The position numbers were made by a program, and so were the translations under genes. From Rhinopithecus roxellana (taxonomy: Eukaryota > Chordata > Mammalia > Primates > Cercopithecidae), in NCBI RefSeq assembly GCF_007565055.1, contig NC_044568.1, positions 38,343,156 through 38,407,155 on the forward strand: a DNA stretch of 64,000 bases, read 5' to 3'. Below the pieces are notes generated by a model. That model did not search any database. It was not told where the DNA came from and saw nothing but the letters and a program-made list of their open reading frames with translations. Below are positions 1 through 11,814 of this stretch, piece by piece (the stretch's first letter is position 1; each line of letters opens with the position of its first letter).

Positions 1-1212
1 GTCCCTCTGCGGCAGGTCAGCTGGAGTTTGCTGGAGGTCCACTCCAGACCCTGTTTGCCTAAGAATCACCAGTGGAGGCTGCAGAACAGCAAAGATTGCT
101 GCCTGTTCCTTCCTCTGGAAGCTTTGTCTCAGAGGGGCAGCTGCCAGATGCCAGCTGAAACTCGCCTGTATAAGGTGTCTGTTGACGCCTGCTGGGAAGT
201 TTCTGCCAGTCAGGAGGCACGGGGGTCAAGCACCCACTTAGGGAGGCAGTGTCTCCCTTATCAGAGCTCAAGCGTTGTTCTGGGAGATCCACTGCTCTCT
301 TCAGAACCAGCAGGCAGGAAAATTTAAGTCTGCTGAAGCTGCACCCACAGCTGCCCCTTCCCTCAGGTGCTCTGTCCCAGGGAGATGGGAGTTTTATCTA
401 TAAGCCCCTGACTGGAGGGGCTGCCTTTCTTTCAGAGATGCTCTGGCCAGAGAAGAGGAATCTAGAGAAGCAGTCTGGGTACAGTAGCTTTGCCAAGCTG
501 TGGTGGGCTCTGCCTGATTCAAACTTCCCAGTGGCTTTGTTTGCATTGTGAGGGGAAACCACCTACTCAAGCCTCAGTAATGGCAGAGGCCTCTCCCACT
601 AAGTTCAAACATCCCAGGTTGATTTCAGACTGCTGTGTTGTCAGTGAGAATTTAAAGCCAGTGGATCTTAGCTTCCTGGGTTCCATGGGGGTGGGATCTG
701 CTGGGCTAGACCACTTGGCTCCCTGGCTTCAGCCCTCTTTCCAGGGGAGTGAATGGTTCTGTCTCGCTGGCATTCCAGGCACCACTTGGTATGAAAAAAA
801 AAGCTCCTGCAGTTAGCTCCATGTCTGCCGAAACAACTGCCCAGTTTTGTACTTGAAACCCAGGGCCCTGGTGCTGTAGGCTCCCGAGGGAATCTCCTGG
901 TTTTGCGGGTTGCGAAGACAGTGGGAAAAGCTTAGTGACTGGGCTGGAGAGCACCATTCCTCACAGCATAGTCTCTCATAGCTTTCCTTGGCTAGGCGAG
1001 GGAGTTCCCTGATCCCTTGCACTTCCTGGGTGAGGTGACACCCCACCCTGCTTCTGCTCACCCTCCGTGGGCTCCACCCACTGTCTAACCAGTTCCAATG
1101 AGATAAGCCAGGTACCTCAGTTGGAAATGCAGAAATCACCCACCTTCTGCATTATCTCCCTGGAGATGCAGACAAGAGCTGTTCCTAAATGGCCATCTTG
1201 CTACTCACCTTC
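1..1212 (-). mobile_element. L1 (L1PA/L1PB-type) 5' UTR, minus strand, body outside window
   Basis: Read on the minus strand this is the GC-richer 5' UTR of a primate L1. It opens near 1212 with the conserved L1 start containing CAAGATGGCC (reverse of 1191-1200) and passes through the typical stretch about 'ggagtggacctccagcaaac' near position 30-55. The same UTR type occurs on the plus strand at 59.9-61.1 kb, which supports the call. ORF1, ORF2 and the 3' end would lie left of position 1 and cannot be seen. L1 5' UTRs carry a sense promoter (pointing left here) and an antisense promoter (pointing right into the window). Whether either is active in this old copy is unknown. Open frames here (for example 28-327 plus and 813-1139 minus) are UTR by-products, not genes. 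Confidence 0.88.
1191..1200 (-). promoter_or_regulatory. YY1-type site at L1 start
   Basis: The reverse complement reads CAAGATGGCC. This is the conserved YY1-binding core found about a dozen bases into primate L1 5' UTRs, where it helps set the transcription start. The match is exact over the core. Function in this copy is inferred from the family only. Confidence 0.6.
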
Positions 1213-1316
1213 TATGTCGAATTCAGATCTCAAACATATTAAAAAGCCAAGAATCTCAAGTTTTTGTTGAGGTTGCAGAGTCACTACACAAAGAAGCCCA
1301 CAGCTTGTTTCTCTCA

Positions 1317-1317
<1 letters not shown>

Positions 1318-1360
<43 letters not shown>
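1318..1360. repeat. Poly(A) run of 43
   Basis: An uninterrupted run of 43 A. It follows about 105 bp of unassigned sequence (1213-1317) that starts at the L1 5' boundary. No Alu or L1 3' end precedes it, so it is not an obvious tail of a named element. The purity suggests a young or length-unstable tract. Confidence 0.95.
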
Positions 1361-1363
<3 letters not shown>

Positions 1364-2153
1364 TGTTTGGGAGTATCCTTCTTTTTGTCATTCCTTTATC
1401 TTTATGGTATTTATTCATTCAAATGCTATTTAGCAACTGCTGGGTCCCAGGCATCAAGGCGAAGGGTGAGGATTCAGAGAAGACATCTCTTAGGAGCTCT
1501 GACTGCAGTAGGTAAAACAACCCTGATTCCCTGATTTTCCCTTTACTGACACATATTGACACAAGTTCTGGAAAAATACGGAAGTAAGCAATAAATGGGC
1601 TCTTTCTTAACAAACCATTGAAGCATTATCTTGTCATTGGGAATAAAACAGCAGCTGCTTGATTACAAACAGCACCATTTGGTAGACTTCTATGAACATT
1701 AAACAAAGAATAACCCATTTGATTTCTTCATATTTCTAAACAAGGTTTGAATTTCTGCCTTAAGCTGTACTTTATGCCAATAAAATAAACCGAGAGTGCC
1801 CTTTAATAAAAGGTGCACTGAAACTTTATGATATCCTACATATCCCTCTTCAGCTTAGGAAAAAATGACGACTCATTCTGATAAATTGTGCAGCAACATA
1901 CATTGTTTCATTCAAGAAATATTTTATTCATGAATTTTGCATCAAACACTATAAAATAGAGTAGTAAATATCATATGATCCCTGATCTTAGAAAGCTTAA
2001 AGTCAAATCAAGGCACTTTAAATGGAAGTAAATTGTAAATTAATCTATGCAGCATTACCTGATTTGTCCAAAGCTACTCAGCTAATGAGTGATGTGTTCT
2101 GTGACTTAAACTCTTGTCTTCTGACTTCCAGATGAATGCCCTTTCTAACATCT

Positions 2154-2203
2154 ATTGTCTAATACTTGCAAAAGTGATATTGTCTAATACTTGCAAAATC
2201 ACA
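2154..2203. repeat. 25-bp tandem duplication
   Basis: Two copies of a 25-bp unit beginning 'attgtctaatacttgcaaaa' start at 2154 and 2179. The first 20 bases are identical and the last five differ. It is a local slippage or end-joining duplication inside otherwise unremarkable sequence. Confidence 0.9.
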
Positions 2204-2270
2204 GTTTGGGAGTCAAATGACACAAAGTAGCCTTTCTTAGGGAAAGCTGGGAAATGAATGATAATGCTTT

Positions 2271-2282
2271 TGCGCATGCGCA
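2271..2282. promoter_or_regulatory. Perfect NRF1-type palindrome
   Basis: The sequence TGCGCATGCGCA is self-complementary and matches the NRF1 consensus (YGCGCANGCGCR). It holds two CpGs in surroundings nearly free of CpG. The alternating purine/pyrimidine run continues to about 2284, which would also favour Z-DNA. No promoter or CpG island accompanies it, so occupancy is uncertain. Confidence 0.55.
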
Positions 2283-3867
2283 TGCCTGTGTGTGTTTCAA
2301 CAAAAGAGAATATTTCTAATAGAAGCTCTAGCAATGGAAAATATCATTCCCTGCACAAATTCCTTCAGCATTATTGAGACTTACTCATGTGCATCAAGAG
2401 AAGACCACACTAGAATGGAAGCCAAGTGACAGCTGGTGTGCAGTTTTTAGAGTCATTGCCAAATCTAAATTCCCCCTAAATAAAAATGTAAAATTAAATT
2501 ACAATTAGAACCACCTATTCCCTTACAGAAATTCAGACATATTAACTCTCAGAGGGTGGATACAGGGGTAAAAGTGATGAAATAGGAGGCATATTGTGCA
2601 GACCTAACTTGATTGATCTGATTATGAATTTTTGTAAGTAATTTATATTTTCTTATTTGATAAACATGACCTAGCTTCTTTAGAAGTATTCATTTACTTA
2701 TGTGTTTTCACATGATGGTTTTCCTTTTTTGGTTCTAAATGAAGATAAAATAACTTATTCTCATCTAGAGTAACTGCTGCTTTCAATCTTCTATATGTGC
2801 TGTAGCATAACTATTCAATATTAAGCTTGGCATTTAAAGTATTTAGGATTGACTGAAAGTGTTCAGAAAGGATAAAAGCTTAGTGAACTAATTCAGGAGA
2901 AAAATCATATTTATCGGAGCCAATTTCTGTAGCTTGACATTTTATGATTTACTTCTAAGCTGCTAAAATAGCTTAAGAAACCTTTTCTTCCTGGTCTGTC
3001 TGATTTTTCTTGTATTCTGCATAATCCTGCCTGAAATTTGTGCAATTAATATCGATGCAGGCATCAAATACACTGACAATGAACACCTAGGAATTATGCC
3101 TGATTAGGAAGAGTTTTATACTTAACATATCTGTTAGCTTCATGATAACCGCACTGGAGAGATGCTGGAAACCAGAGATACTAGTGAATTTCTTGGATAC
3201 AATAAAATTTATACAGGAGACGGTTCTCCCTCCATGGGACACCTTCTAACTCAGATTTTTATTTTAAAGGTTCTTACCTAAATGGCTTTAAAAGAAAAAT
3301 TCAGAAATGTTTACTATTCGGACTAGAGTTAGAATAAAAAAAAAATGGAATTAAGAGGTTTGACTTGAAAATACTTGAATAATTTACCAGAACTATTTCT
3401 TAAAAGGGAATGGAAATAGGTTTTCCTAAAGGAAAACTGAACCAGTTGGCGTAATTAAGGTAAAATACCACACTCCCAAATTACTCCATCCTCCAGGAGC
3501 AGCACAACATTTTTTTCCCAGCAATAGCGAATGTCAAGTTATCTTATGAATTTTGCAGTTTCTGTTACTCTTTAAAGATTGTACCAAATTCTGTCTAAAT
3601 GTTCATTTCATATCCTCTGTGAAAAATACGCTTTACAAAATAAATAAAGGAGGCAAGATTCTGATTCTCTTAGAACTAACTCTTAAATGCATTTGTACCT
3701 ACATGTATTTTTCTGAATGATATCTATGTCTGGTTCATCTTACATTTGTAGAAGTATAGATGTATCACCCCAGACTTTATGACTTTCTATTTCTAAGTTT
3801 ATATATACAATTAATTTGATGATCTAAGGTGGTTTTACTTATTTTTAACCGTATTGTTTTCTTTTCT

Positions 3868-4219
3868 TTTTCTTTTTTTTTTTTCTTTTTTTTTGAGACA
3901 GGGTCTCGCTCTGTTGCCCAGGCTGGAGTTCAGTGGCGTGATCTTGGCTCACTGCAAGCTCTGCCTCCCGGGTTCACGCCATTCTGCTGCCTCAGCCTCC
4001 CCAGTAGCTGGGACTACATGTGCCCGCCACCATGCCCACCTAATTTTTTTTGTGTTTTTAGTAGAGACAGGGTTTCACCGTGTTAGCCAGGATGGTCTCC
4101 ATCTAATTTTTTTGTGTTTTTAGTAGAGACGTGGTTTCACCGTGTTAGCCAGGATGGTCTCCATCTCCTGACCTCGTGATCCACCCACCTCGGCCTCCCA
4201 AAGTGCTGGCATTACAGGC
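3868..4219 (-). mobile_element. Alu, 5'-truncated, with internal tandem duplication
   Basis: The plus strand shows the Alu reverse complement: a T-rich tail, 'gagacagggtctcgctctg', then 'cccaaagtgctgg' at the far end. It stops at 'attacaggca', about 25-30 bp short of the full Alu 5' end. A 63-bp segment of the right arm is present twice in tandem (4040-4102 and 4103-4164), so the element is longer than a dimer should be. The open frames at 3829-4123 are antisense Alu. Confidence 0.95.
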
Positions 4220-4229
4220 AGTGTGACAA

Positions 4230-4460
4230 CAACTGTCATTTATTGAGCTCATATTTTATGCCAGTAATTTTGCAAAAAAAAAAAAAAAAAAGTATTTGTA
4301 GTTAAACTTATTTGCTTCTTGACAGCTACAAGTAAATGCTTTCTGTTTTGATAGAGGGAGAAACTGAGGTTCATGAAGAATTTGGGCAATGTCACAAAAC
4401 TAGTAAATGGCAAAGCCTGAATTCAGAAGCAAATCTAGTAGATTTCCAATTTTCAGACAC
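4230..4460 (-). repeat. MIR SINE, reverse orientation
   Basis: It reads 'cttatttattgagc'-like sequence, then 'gagaaactgaggttcatgaag', then 'gtcacaaaactagtaaatggc', which is the reverse MIR core order. An A18 run at 4274-4291 interrupts it. The Alu at 3868-4219 abuts it directly. Confidence 0.75.
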
Positions 4461-4574
4461 CGTCCCTTTAAATTAAATCTGAATAGGTCTAAGGTAGCGG
4501 GTTTTTGTAAAATTGCACTGTGTGTACGTTGGGAGTTAGACTGTGCAAGGTTTGTAAACTTCAAATTCAGAATA

Positions 4575-4705
4575 GCTCTATCTGTGAAACAGGAATCGTC
4601 AGTACCTTAAAAGTTGCTGTGAGTGTTACATGAGGCATAACTGTGAATACACTGTGCTTAGCATGGTTCCTGGCATGCTGAAAATTCCTATTAAATGTCA
4701 GATGA
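4575..4705 (+). repeat. MIR SINE 3' half, forward
   Basis: The order 'gttgctgtgagtgttacatgag', 'ctgtgcttagcatggttcctggca', 'attaaatgtcag' follows the MIR 3' half. It lies close to a reverse MIR, so the two relics face in opposite directions. Confidence 0.65.
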
Positions 4706-4980
4706 TAGTATTTTTAATGGTGGTAAAATAGCATTTTGGTCTTATGGCCAAAATTGGTCTTACCAATTATTTTCTTCTGTACTTCTTTTTTGTTTTTCCT
4801 TTGAACACAATGTCAAATTGCCAGAGAATTTGCAAGAAAGAAAATAACACAAAGAACAATGCCATGTCTTTCATCCATATTCACCCATCCTCAACATTTT
4901 AGCATATTTGTTCATTCTTTCATAATCCCCCTCTTTTCCTTTAATGATATTTCATCACCAGAAAACTCAAAATCATTACT

Positions 4981-5100
4981 AATAATATTCTTATTCTTAT
5001 ACCAATATTCTTATACCAATATTCAATACCAATTGGTATTCTTATACCAATAAGAATACCAATAATATTCTTATTAGTAATACCAATAATAACAACAACC
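4981..5100. repeat. Nested palindromes and direct repeats of TATTCTTATACCAA type
   Basis: A short AT-rich patch is built from repeats of 'attcttatacca' in both orientations. AATACCAATTGGTATT at 5025-5040 is a perfect 16-bp palindrome. GGTATTCTTAT at 5035-5045 pairs perfectly with 5050-5060 across the loop ACCA. It continues with 'aatattcttattagtaata' and ends in an AAC/AAT-rich run. Hairpin or cruciform formation is plausible; function is unknown. Confidence 0.85.
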
Positions 5101-5109
5101 ATATTTAAG

Positions 5110-5290
5110 GCATTTTGGCAGGAGCACTCCTAAATGTTTTACATAGATTAATTACTTATATCTCCACAACAGTCTGATAAAATGAGCATTATCAATGTTC
5201 TTATTTCGGAAAATAGGGACTTTGCCAAAACTCTTACAAATGGTAAGTGATGGACCCACATTTTTACCAGAGCAATCTGACTTGGGATAC
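5110..5290 (-). repeat. MIR SINE, reverse orientation
   Basis: Reverse MIR pattern: 'ctaaatgttttacatagatt', 'cacaacagtctgataaaatg', then a degenerate 'gggactttgccaaaactctta'. Divergence is high, as expected for MIR. Confidence 0.6.
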
Positions 5291-8200
5291 CATGTCCTCA
5301 GCTACAGTAAGACAATGGGCAGGGAGGATTTAACCCCCAGGCTGCTGCTACCATTGTATGACTGACTGTCAGCTGCTATTACAAGCAGTCTTGAGTTGTT
5401 ACTAATTATCCTTGAAATTGATTTTAACGAATACATCTATAAACCATTCAAGATTTTATTTCCTCTAAATGCATAGAACTGAGGGTTATGAAGTTTTTAG
5501 ACAGGGAAAATTGGTATTTGTAAAGATGTCAAACATACTTCAATTTTGTGTGAATCACACCCCACCTTCCCTATGCAATGCACAGAACCTCAAAATTCTC
5601 GAATCTATTGTTTCTGATCACAGGCAAACACTCAAAACAAATGTATTTATTAACTTAGAGGTAATGATAAACTTAAGAAAGAAGATAACTTGTTAAAAAT
5701 TAAGGTTAAGGAATTTACTTAAAGCAGAAGTATAACTTGTTAAAATTAAGCCTATTTTACTTTTTTTTTTTTTTTTTTTTTTAAAGCCACAACTCTTTGC
5801 AAAAGGAATGTTTAGAGTTAGCACAATAGATTCATAAACTGCAGGAAGGGATGAGACTTAAATATCACATCCCAGGACCATGACTGACACTTCTTCATTT
5901 CACTCTTCCTGGATGTGCCTGGATGTGGCCTCAAAATTATGCTGGCCGCCTTTGGTCACTAGATCAAAAAGAATGTAATTAAGAAAACAAAAGCAACAAA
6001 CAACAAAACACTTATTTATATCCCTGATCCAATCTAAACCTTTGATTTTACCACTGAGGTCACTGGTCTGCAGCATATGAATCACAGTTGAGTTTTTAAT
6101 CAGCTAGCACCTAACTAGTCTCAAGTTTTCTTTGTTTGTTTGTTTTTAAGAAAGCCAGCTTTCTTAAGTAAGAATAGATTGAACTTGCTCCTCAGGTGTT
6201 GGTTCCTGTCATTTACTAATGAAGATAGATGGTATTGCCATGTACAGGATGCCTTGGAAACCATTTTTTCCAGGTTTCATTTACAAATGTGGTGTGTTTT
6301 TATAGTGTGTTTGAAGCTCAAGGTTACAAACCAAGAGTCATTCCAGTTGACAACTATTCTCTTTAAAGTCATTTGCTTTTATAATGCTAATGGTACTTTT
6401 TTACATGGGACTGTGTAATGCAAGTTTGACTTAATATGTTTCCATATTTTTGGCGTATAGGAGGAGGATGGGATTACAATCACGCATTTATTTTTAAAAG
6501 TTGAAAATACTAATCTTAGATGTCAAATAACTTCTGGAAGTAAAGTTGTGTTCTACATGCTTTAATCTCTTAGAGGATCTGAAACGTTATTCCTTTAATT
6601 GATCTTGGTCTGAGCTGAGATTGTAAATTATGCCCAATAATTAAGAGACATTTAATATACAAAATATGCATTCTACTGTTTCCTTTGGAATAGCAATTCC
6701 TAAATATTCTAAGCTGGGTACTAAGAACTGACACCTATTTTCTCCTCTGCTCACATAATAGGATAAAAATAGAAGTTGAGTAAAGACAGGATTTGACCCT
6801 AAATCTACCCACCACAATTTATAGAGACTAGAGAAAATACTGTTTTAAGTGCATAATATTCTTCTATCTTAGACAATTTAATAGCTGATGACAATATTGC
6901 ATCGAAAACTTACCAGTAGAAGTTTTTGGCTACACAAAACACGGATGCTTGTAATTAGCTCTTATCACCTGGTTATATTTTTCTTCTTTATGTAACATTT
7001 CAATTACCATTAGAATCAAATTGAGAAATGTCTGTGTGAATTTGAGAACACCAACCCAATCTTTTCCAGATATATTATTTACAAAGTGTTCAATGACTCC
7101 CTTGGAGCCACTGCAATCAATGAGATCAATAACATGAATTTTAAGTAATCTTTTAATATGTATTTATATATAAATCACAAGTCACTAAGATACTTTAGTG
7201 TCTTTTAGGTCAATAATCTTCCTTCTTACAAGCCTGAAATATTTTAAAGCAATTCATATATTTAAACATCCACAGCTATTTCTCTCCAAAATCAATCATA
7301 ATACCATCACAGATTCTGTTTTCTGTCAACTTTGAAGCACTTTCTATTTTCTCTCTAAAACACTCATTTCTAATATAATTTTCTCAGCATCTATTGATAA
7401 TGGATGTTTCCCGAGGTTGGAAAAACCTAACTGGATTCCCATTAGCTTGAGTGGTCAAGGTTTATTCCTGAAAGAAGTCTATTCTATTTGTTACAGTAAG
7501 CTAGATGGAAGTGCCAAGAATTTATTCACCAGGCACTTGATTATAGAGGGCTTTGGTATGCAATGTGGACTGTTACAACGTTAATGCATTCAATTATACA
7601 GTCTTTTCAGAAGACTTAAATAGAAACTTTGGAAATGTATTCTTTGGTTTTCTAGTCTCCAAATGTCATTGGTTTGCTATTGAAAATTAATTTAAATTGA
7701 AAATGAATGATAGCTAATTCCATAGTGATACCAGACCACAAGCCAAGGGATTTGTGTGAATTAAGTTATGACTAACTAAAAAGAGTGTCACTGTTTAAAC
7801 ATGAGACATTCCATCTGGACACCAAATTGAATTGGTTGAGCATCTATAATGAGAACTGAATACTGCTGGGCACAGCAAGGGTGAATATGGAGATTACTAA
7901 AATTAATCTTTGCCCACGGGCATCTCAGAATCTTTTATTACAATTTTCAATCGTGGATGCATGCACTCTAAGAGTTCTGCACAACAATCTGTTTGAATGC
8001 AGAAAGACAATAGAACAAGCCAAAATAGTGTTGCAGACACTTTTAAGACTCTGCTCATCAAGCTCTCCCCAACCCCCAGGTCAGGTACAGCTTAGTGGAC
8101 AATTCCCATACACACTTATTACGTCTTACCTCATCTGCTTGCATCCCTCTGGATGCTTTCTCTGGCCATAGGAGCATGTTCCATCTGTAAGTCAAGCAAG

Positions 8201-9485
8201 TTACCAGTGTTAGTGAGTTAATGCTTCCAAGACAAACCCAGACCAATGAGGAATCAGAGTTGATGTATGAATAGCCCAGCTTTCAGGAAGCTGTTCTGAG
8301 GTGCTTTTATGCAGTCTATCAGATGGCAGCCAGCAGGATTAAACCCAGTTATCCATCACATTATACTGCTCATTAATTTAATGCTCTTTTATTGACTTTC
8401 CTGTCTTCCTTGTCTTATTTTTCACTTCCTCACCATGCTTCCTGGGATTACAAAATGACTAAATTACTTGCATCCAAATCCTTGTAAGATATTTTATAAA
8501 TATTACATACATGAATAATAATAATATTTAATATACATTATATTTACTAAATCAATATATATACAAATACATATAACGCATATATAACAAAAAGAAGTAA
8601 GTGTATGCAAATTTTGGTATATGAGAAAAATGTTTACTGAGGGGCTACATCATAATTTTTCCGACTCTTAGGCCAGACTGTGCTATACATCAAAATAGAA
8701 AGAATGCATACGTGATTTACAATGGGCTACTTCCCAGGAAGCTTGGGATTTGGATGGGAGAAATGACGAGAGACATTCTATTACATTCTATTTCCATTAT
8801 TCTTGTTTCCCCAGATTGATATAATGCACCAAACATGCCTTCTTTAGGAAGGAGATGGAGTTTGTTCTAGGTGATAGTTATAATCTCTAAGTGATATATT
8901 GGAAGGAAACTCAGGTATAAGACTCTGAGAGTTTCACTGCGTAGAACTGAGGAGTGGTCTACAGAGAAGCAAATTGGAGATAAATAATCGAAAGTCAGAG
9001 AGATTTTCAGGATGAGTTAAGTAGCCAATTTAAAGGAATTAACAAGAGGGATAACACTGAGTATGAAATTAATTAGAAAGGCATTTGTAGAACTGAGATC
9101 AGAGCTGGGAAATCTAGTGGGGAAGAGGCTTGGTAAGAAGCTGTCTAAAGCTTCTTCCTAGAGGCTACACATGTTGCTGTTCTTTCTGGAAACAGAGGGA
9201 GTTGTTAATGCCACATGTTGAGTCTGATAGGCACCCTTGTAAGGGCCAGAAGTGAAGCGCACAGAAGAGCAGTACAGGCTCTAGTGTAGTCTTATGTGAA
9301 AATAAGTTCTAACCAGACTCTCTGGGATGTTCAGGATGTCCAAGGAAAAGCTTCTTTGGGGTAGAAATATAAGCTGAGTTGCAAGTCTAAATGTGTTTGG
9401 CTTTTAACCATGACACATTCTTTTGTGAGTTAAGTACAAAGGTTGGAAGATGGACAGGCTTGGATCTGGTCAAGAAAGAAGAACC
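5291..9485. other. AT-rich non-coding DNA, no recognisable genes
   Basis: A poly(T) tract lies at 5762-5782 and a TTTG-rich run near 6131. The open frames here (for example 5469-5696, 6140-6418, 7881-8171) lack family resemblance and biased codon use. I see no splice-flanked conserved exon. About 8500-8590 is nearly pure AT. I cannot assign the rest to a repeat family by eye. Confidence 0.6.
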
Positions 9486-9791
9486 GGGCCAGGCACGGTG
9501 GCTCATGCCTGTAATCTCAGCACTTAGGGAGGCCAAGGGGAGCAGATCACCTGAGGTCAGGAGTTCGAGACCAGCCTGGCCAGCGTGGTAAAACCACATT
9601 TCTACTGAAAATACAAAAATTAGCTGGGTGTGGTGGTGAGCGCCTGTCATCTCAGCTACTCAGAAGGCTGAGGCAAGAGAATCACTTGAACTCAGGAGGC
9701 AGAGGTTACACTGAGCAGAGATCTCACCACCACACCCCAGCCTGGGTGACAGAGTGAGACTCTGTACCAAAAAGAAAAAAAAAAAAAAGAC
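9486..9791 (+). mobile_element. Alu (S-type or older), full length, with target-site duplication
   Basis: It starts with 'gggccaggcacggtggctca' and ends in an A-rich tail near 9770-9789. The 9-bp sequence AGAAGAACC occurs immediately before the element (9477-9485) and after the tail (9792-9800). This is a credible target-site duplication. Substitutions at CpG positions show it is not young. Confidence 0.95.
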
Positions 9792-9800
9792 AGAAGAACC

Positions 9801-10697
9801 CTAACATTTGTGGTTTCTGGAAACCTGGAAACCTAACAGCGAGACAATAGCTAACTTGGGGGTGAGACTAATTTGTTTATCTATGACTATTATCACTGAT
9901 TATAATATGACCATATGACCGTGCAGATACATATTTATCAGAATTGGTAAGAAAAGAGTATTCAGAATTCTTTCCATTGAATTTTTTCTTTGATAGGACC
10001 TTCTGCTTGATATCAAGAGCTATATGAAAGGATTAAAAAGGCACATAGGTTGTACTCAGTTAATTTGAAATACTTCAAACATACTTGAAAAACTCTGCAG
10101 CAACAGTAGGTACACAGGGACCTTGGATCACCACTTGCTCATCTTCACAATTACTCTTTTTGAGTTTAGCTAAGTAAATTCTAAGATGGAACTCTGATGG
10201 AAAATGTGCACATGTATCAAGGTTGTAATACAGGTTGAATTCTACCACGGGTGGTAATACTGCAACGTACTTCTTCAAGAAAGCCTATGAGATGGTCATT
10301 GCCAGGCTTATAATTTGCAATGGCCAGCTGAATGCTCCAAAACAGGGCAATTACTTATTGGCTTTCTGCCTTAGCTTTGGGCTTTAACCCATTTTTATAT
10401 GTTCTAAGGGGCTGAACTCACATGGAACAAACTAATTTTTATAAATGTGATTATCTGTAAAATATTAAGTAATATGAGTTTATGGTATAAACTTTCCCAG
10501 TGATATTTGTATTTTGAAAAAGTCTTCTGAAATGAGGAAATCCTCATTTTCACTTTTGTTAGCTTTTTTCTATGTAGATATATGCCACTCACATAGTAAG
10601 TGTTAGAATCTGATTTGTCCAGGTCCTCGATTCTAGGCAGACTTCTGACTGATTTGATAAATGTTACAGAGCAGAAGTAATACTATGCCAATTCCAG
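9801..10697. other. Unassigned AT-rich DNA
   Basis: I find no repeat or gene here that I can name. The minus-strand frames at 10075-10278 and 10404-10592 show no recognisable protein features. Confidence 0.5.
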
Positions 10698-11332
10698 TTT
10701 TAGCCTTTTCAAAATTTTTATTTTTATTGTAAGTTCTGAGGTACATATGCAGGATGTTCACTTATATTACATAGGTAAACCTGTGCCATGGTGGTTTGCT
10801 GCACCTGTCAACCCATCACCTAGGTATTAATCCCAGCATGCATTAGTTATTTTTCCTAATTCTTTCCCTCCCATTACCTCACCCCTAACAGGTCCCAGTA
10901 TGTGTTGTTCCCCTCCCTGTGTCCCCTCCCTGTGTTCTCATTGTTCAGCTGTCACTTATAAGTAAGAACATGAGGTGTCTGTTTTTCTGTTCCTGAGTTA
11001 TGTTCCTGAGTTATTTCGCTGAGGATAATGGCTTCCAGCTCCCTCCATGTCCCTGCAAAGGAAATGATCTCATTTCTTTTTACGGCTGCATAGTATTCCA
11101 TGGTGTATATAACACATTTTCTTATTCCAGTCTATGATTGATGGGCATTTGGGTTAATTCCACAGTATTTGCTATTGTTATAGAATGATTTATATTTCTT
11201 TAGGTATATATATACCTAGTAATGTGATTGCTGGGTCAAATTATATTTCTGGTTCTAGATCTCTGAGGAATTGCCACACCATTTTCTGCAGTGGTTGAAC
11301 TAATTTAATTTACATTCCCACCAACAGTGTAA
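10698..11332 (-). mobile_element. L1 3' end (end of ORF2 plus 3' UTR), 5'-truncated
   Basis: The plus strand shows the reversed L1 tail ('ttttattgtaagttctgagg', 'acataggtaaacctgtgcca'). Reversed ORF2 C-terminal coding follows ('gcatagtattccatggtgta', 'cattcccaccaacagtgtaa'). It ends abruptly at 11332, as a 5'-truncated insertion does. A short local duplication ('cctccctgtgtcccctccctgtg') lies near 10911-10935. It cannot encode a protein. Confidence 0.93.
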
Positions 11333-11640
11333 GCCAGCCCAATATAGGAAGTGTGACTACCGTGAGATAACCATGTTTTGGGAAGCCTAAGGCATAAGGA
11401 GAGGCCCTGGAGAATTGCTCCATATGTTGCGAGAAGAAGGTACTAGGAGAAGCACCTGGGCACCAGAAGCCCAGCCCCAGCCCAGAATAGACCGCATGTG
11501 AATCCAGGTCAGTACCCCTATTAGGTAGAAAAATGTTCTATCAATTGTCTTCTAAATTCCTGAGCCATAAAATAGTGAGGCAAACCAAAAGAGTTTCTTC
11601 AAGCCACTACATTGTGGGGTAGTTTGTTACATAGCAATAG
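11333..11640 (+). repeat. Possible LTR-type relic
   Basis: The end 'aagccactacattgtggggtagtttgttacatag' (about 11598-11632) resembles the 3' terminus of old LTR-type repeats. The upstream part is too diverged for me to name. Family assignment is left open. Confidence 0.35.
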
Positions 11641-11814
11641 ATAGCAAAACTACTCTTTTTCCTGAAATTGTGCTGTTCAGAGTCTAAAGTCACAGAACAA
11701 GTCCTCAGTAGCTTTTAGGTAAACCAACAACTTATATCATTACGTAAGCCTTAACCATATTAGGCAGAGAAACAGAAATGAATGACCAACATGGTATGTA
11801 TTTACCGGCAATGT

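Larger units (their letters stand above)
1361..3866. other. AT-rich intergenic DNA with L2-like and MIR relics
   Basis: There is no coding signal. About 1400-1530 and 1905-2040 resemble the reverse of the L2 3' end (a 'ttattcattcaa...ggtcccaggcat' pattern). About 2055-2150 resembles a reverse MIR core ('aaagctactcagctaatgagtgatg'-like). These old relics are called by eye and are moderate to weak. From 2340 to 3866 I see nothing I can name. Local features are listed separately: a 25-bp tandem duplication at 2154 and a GC palindrome at 2271. Confidence 0.5.
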
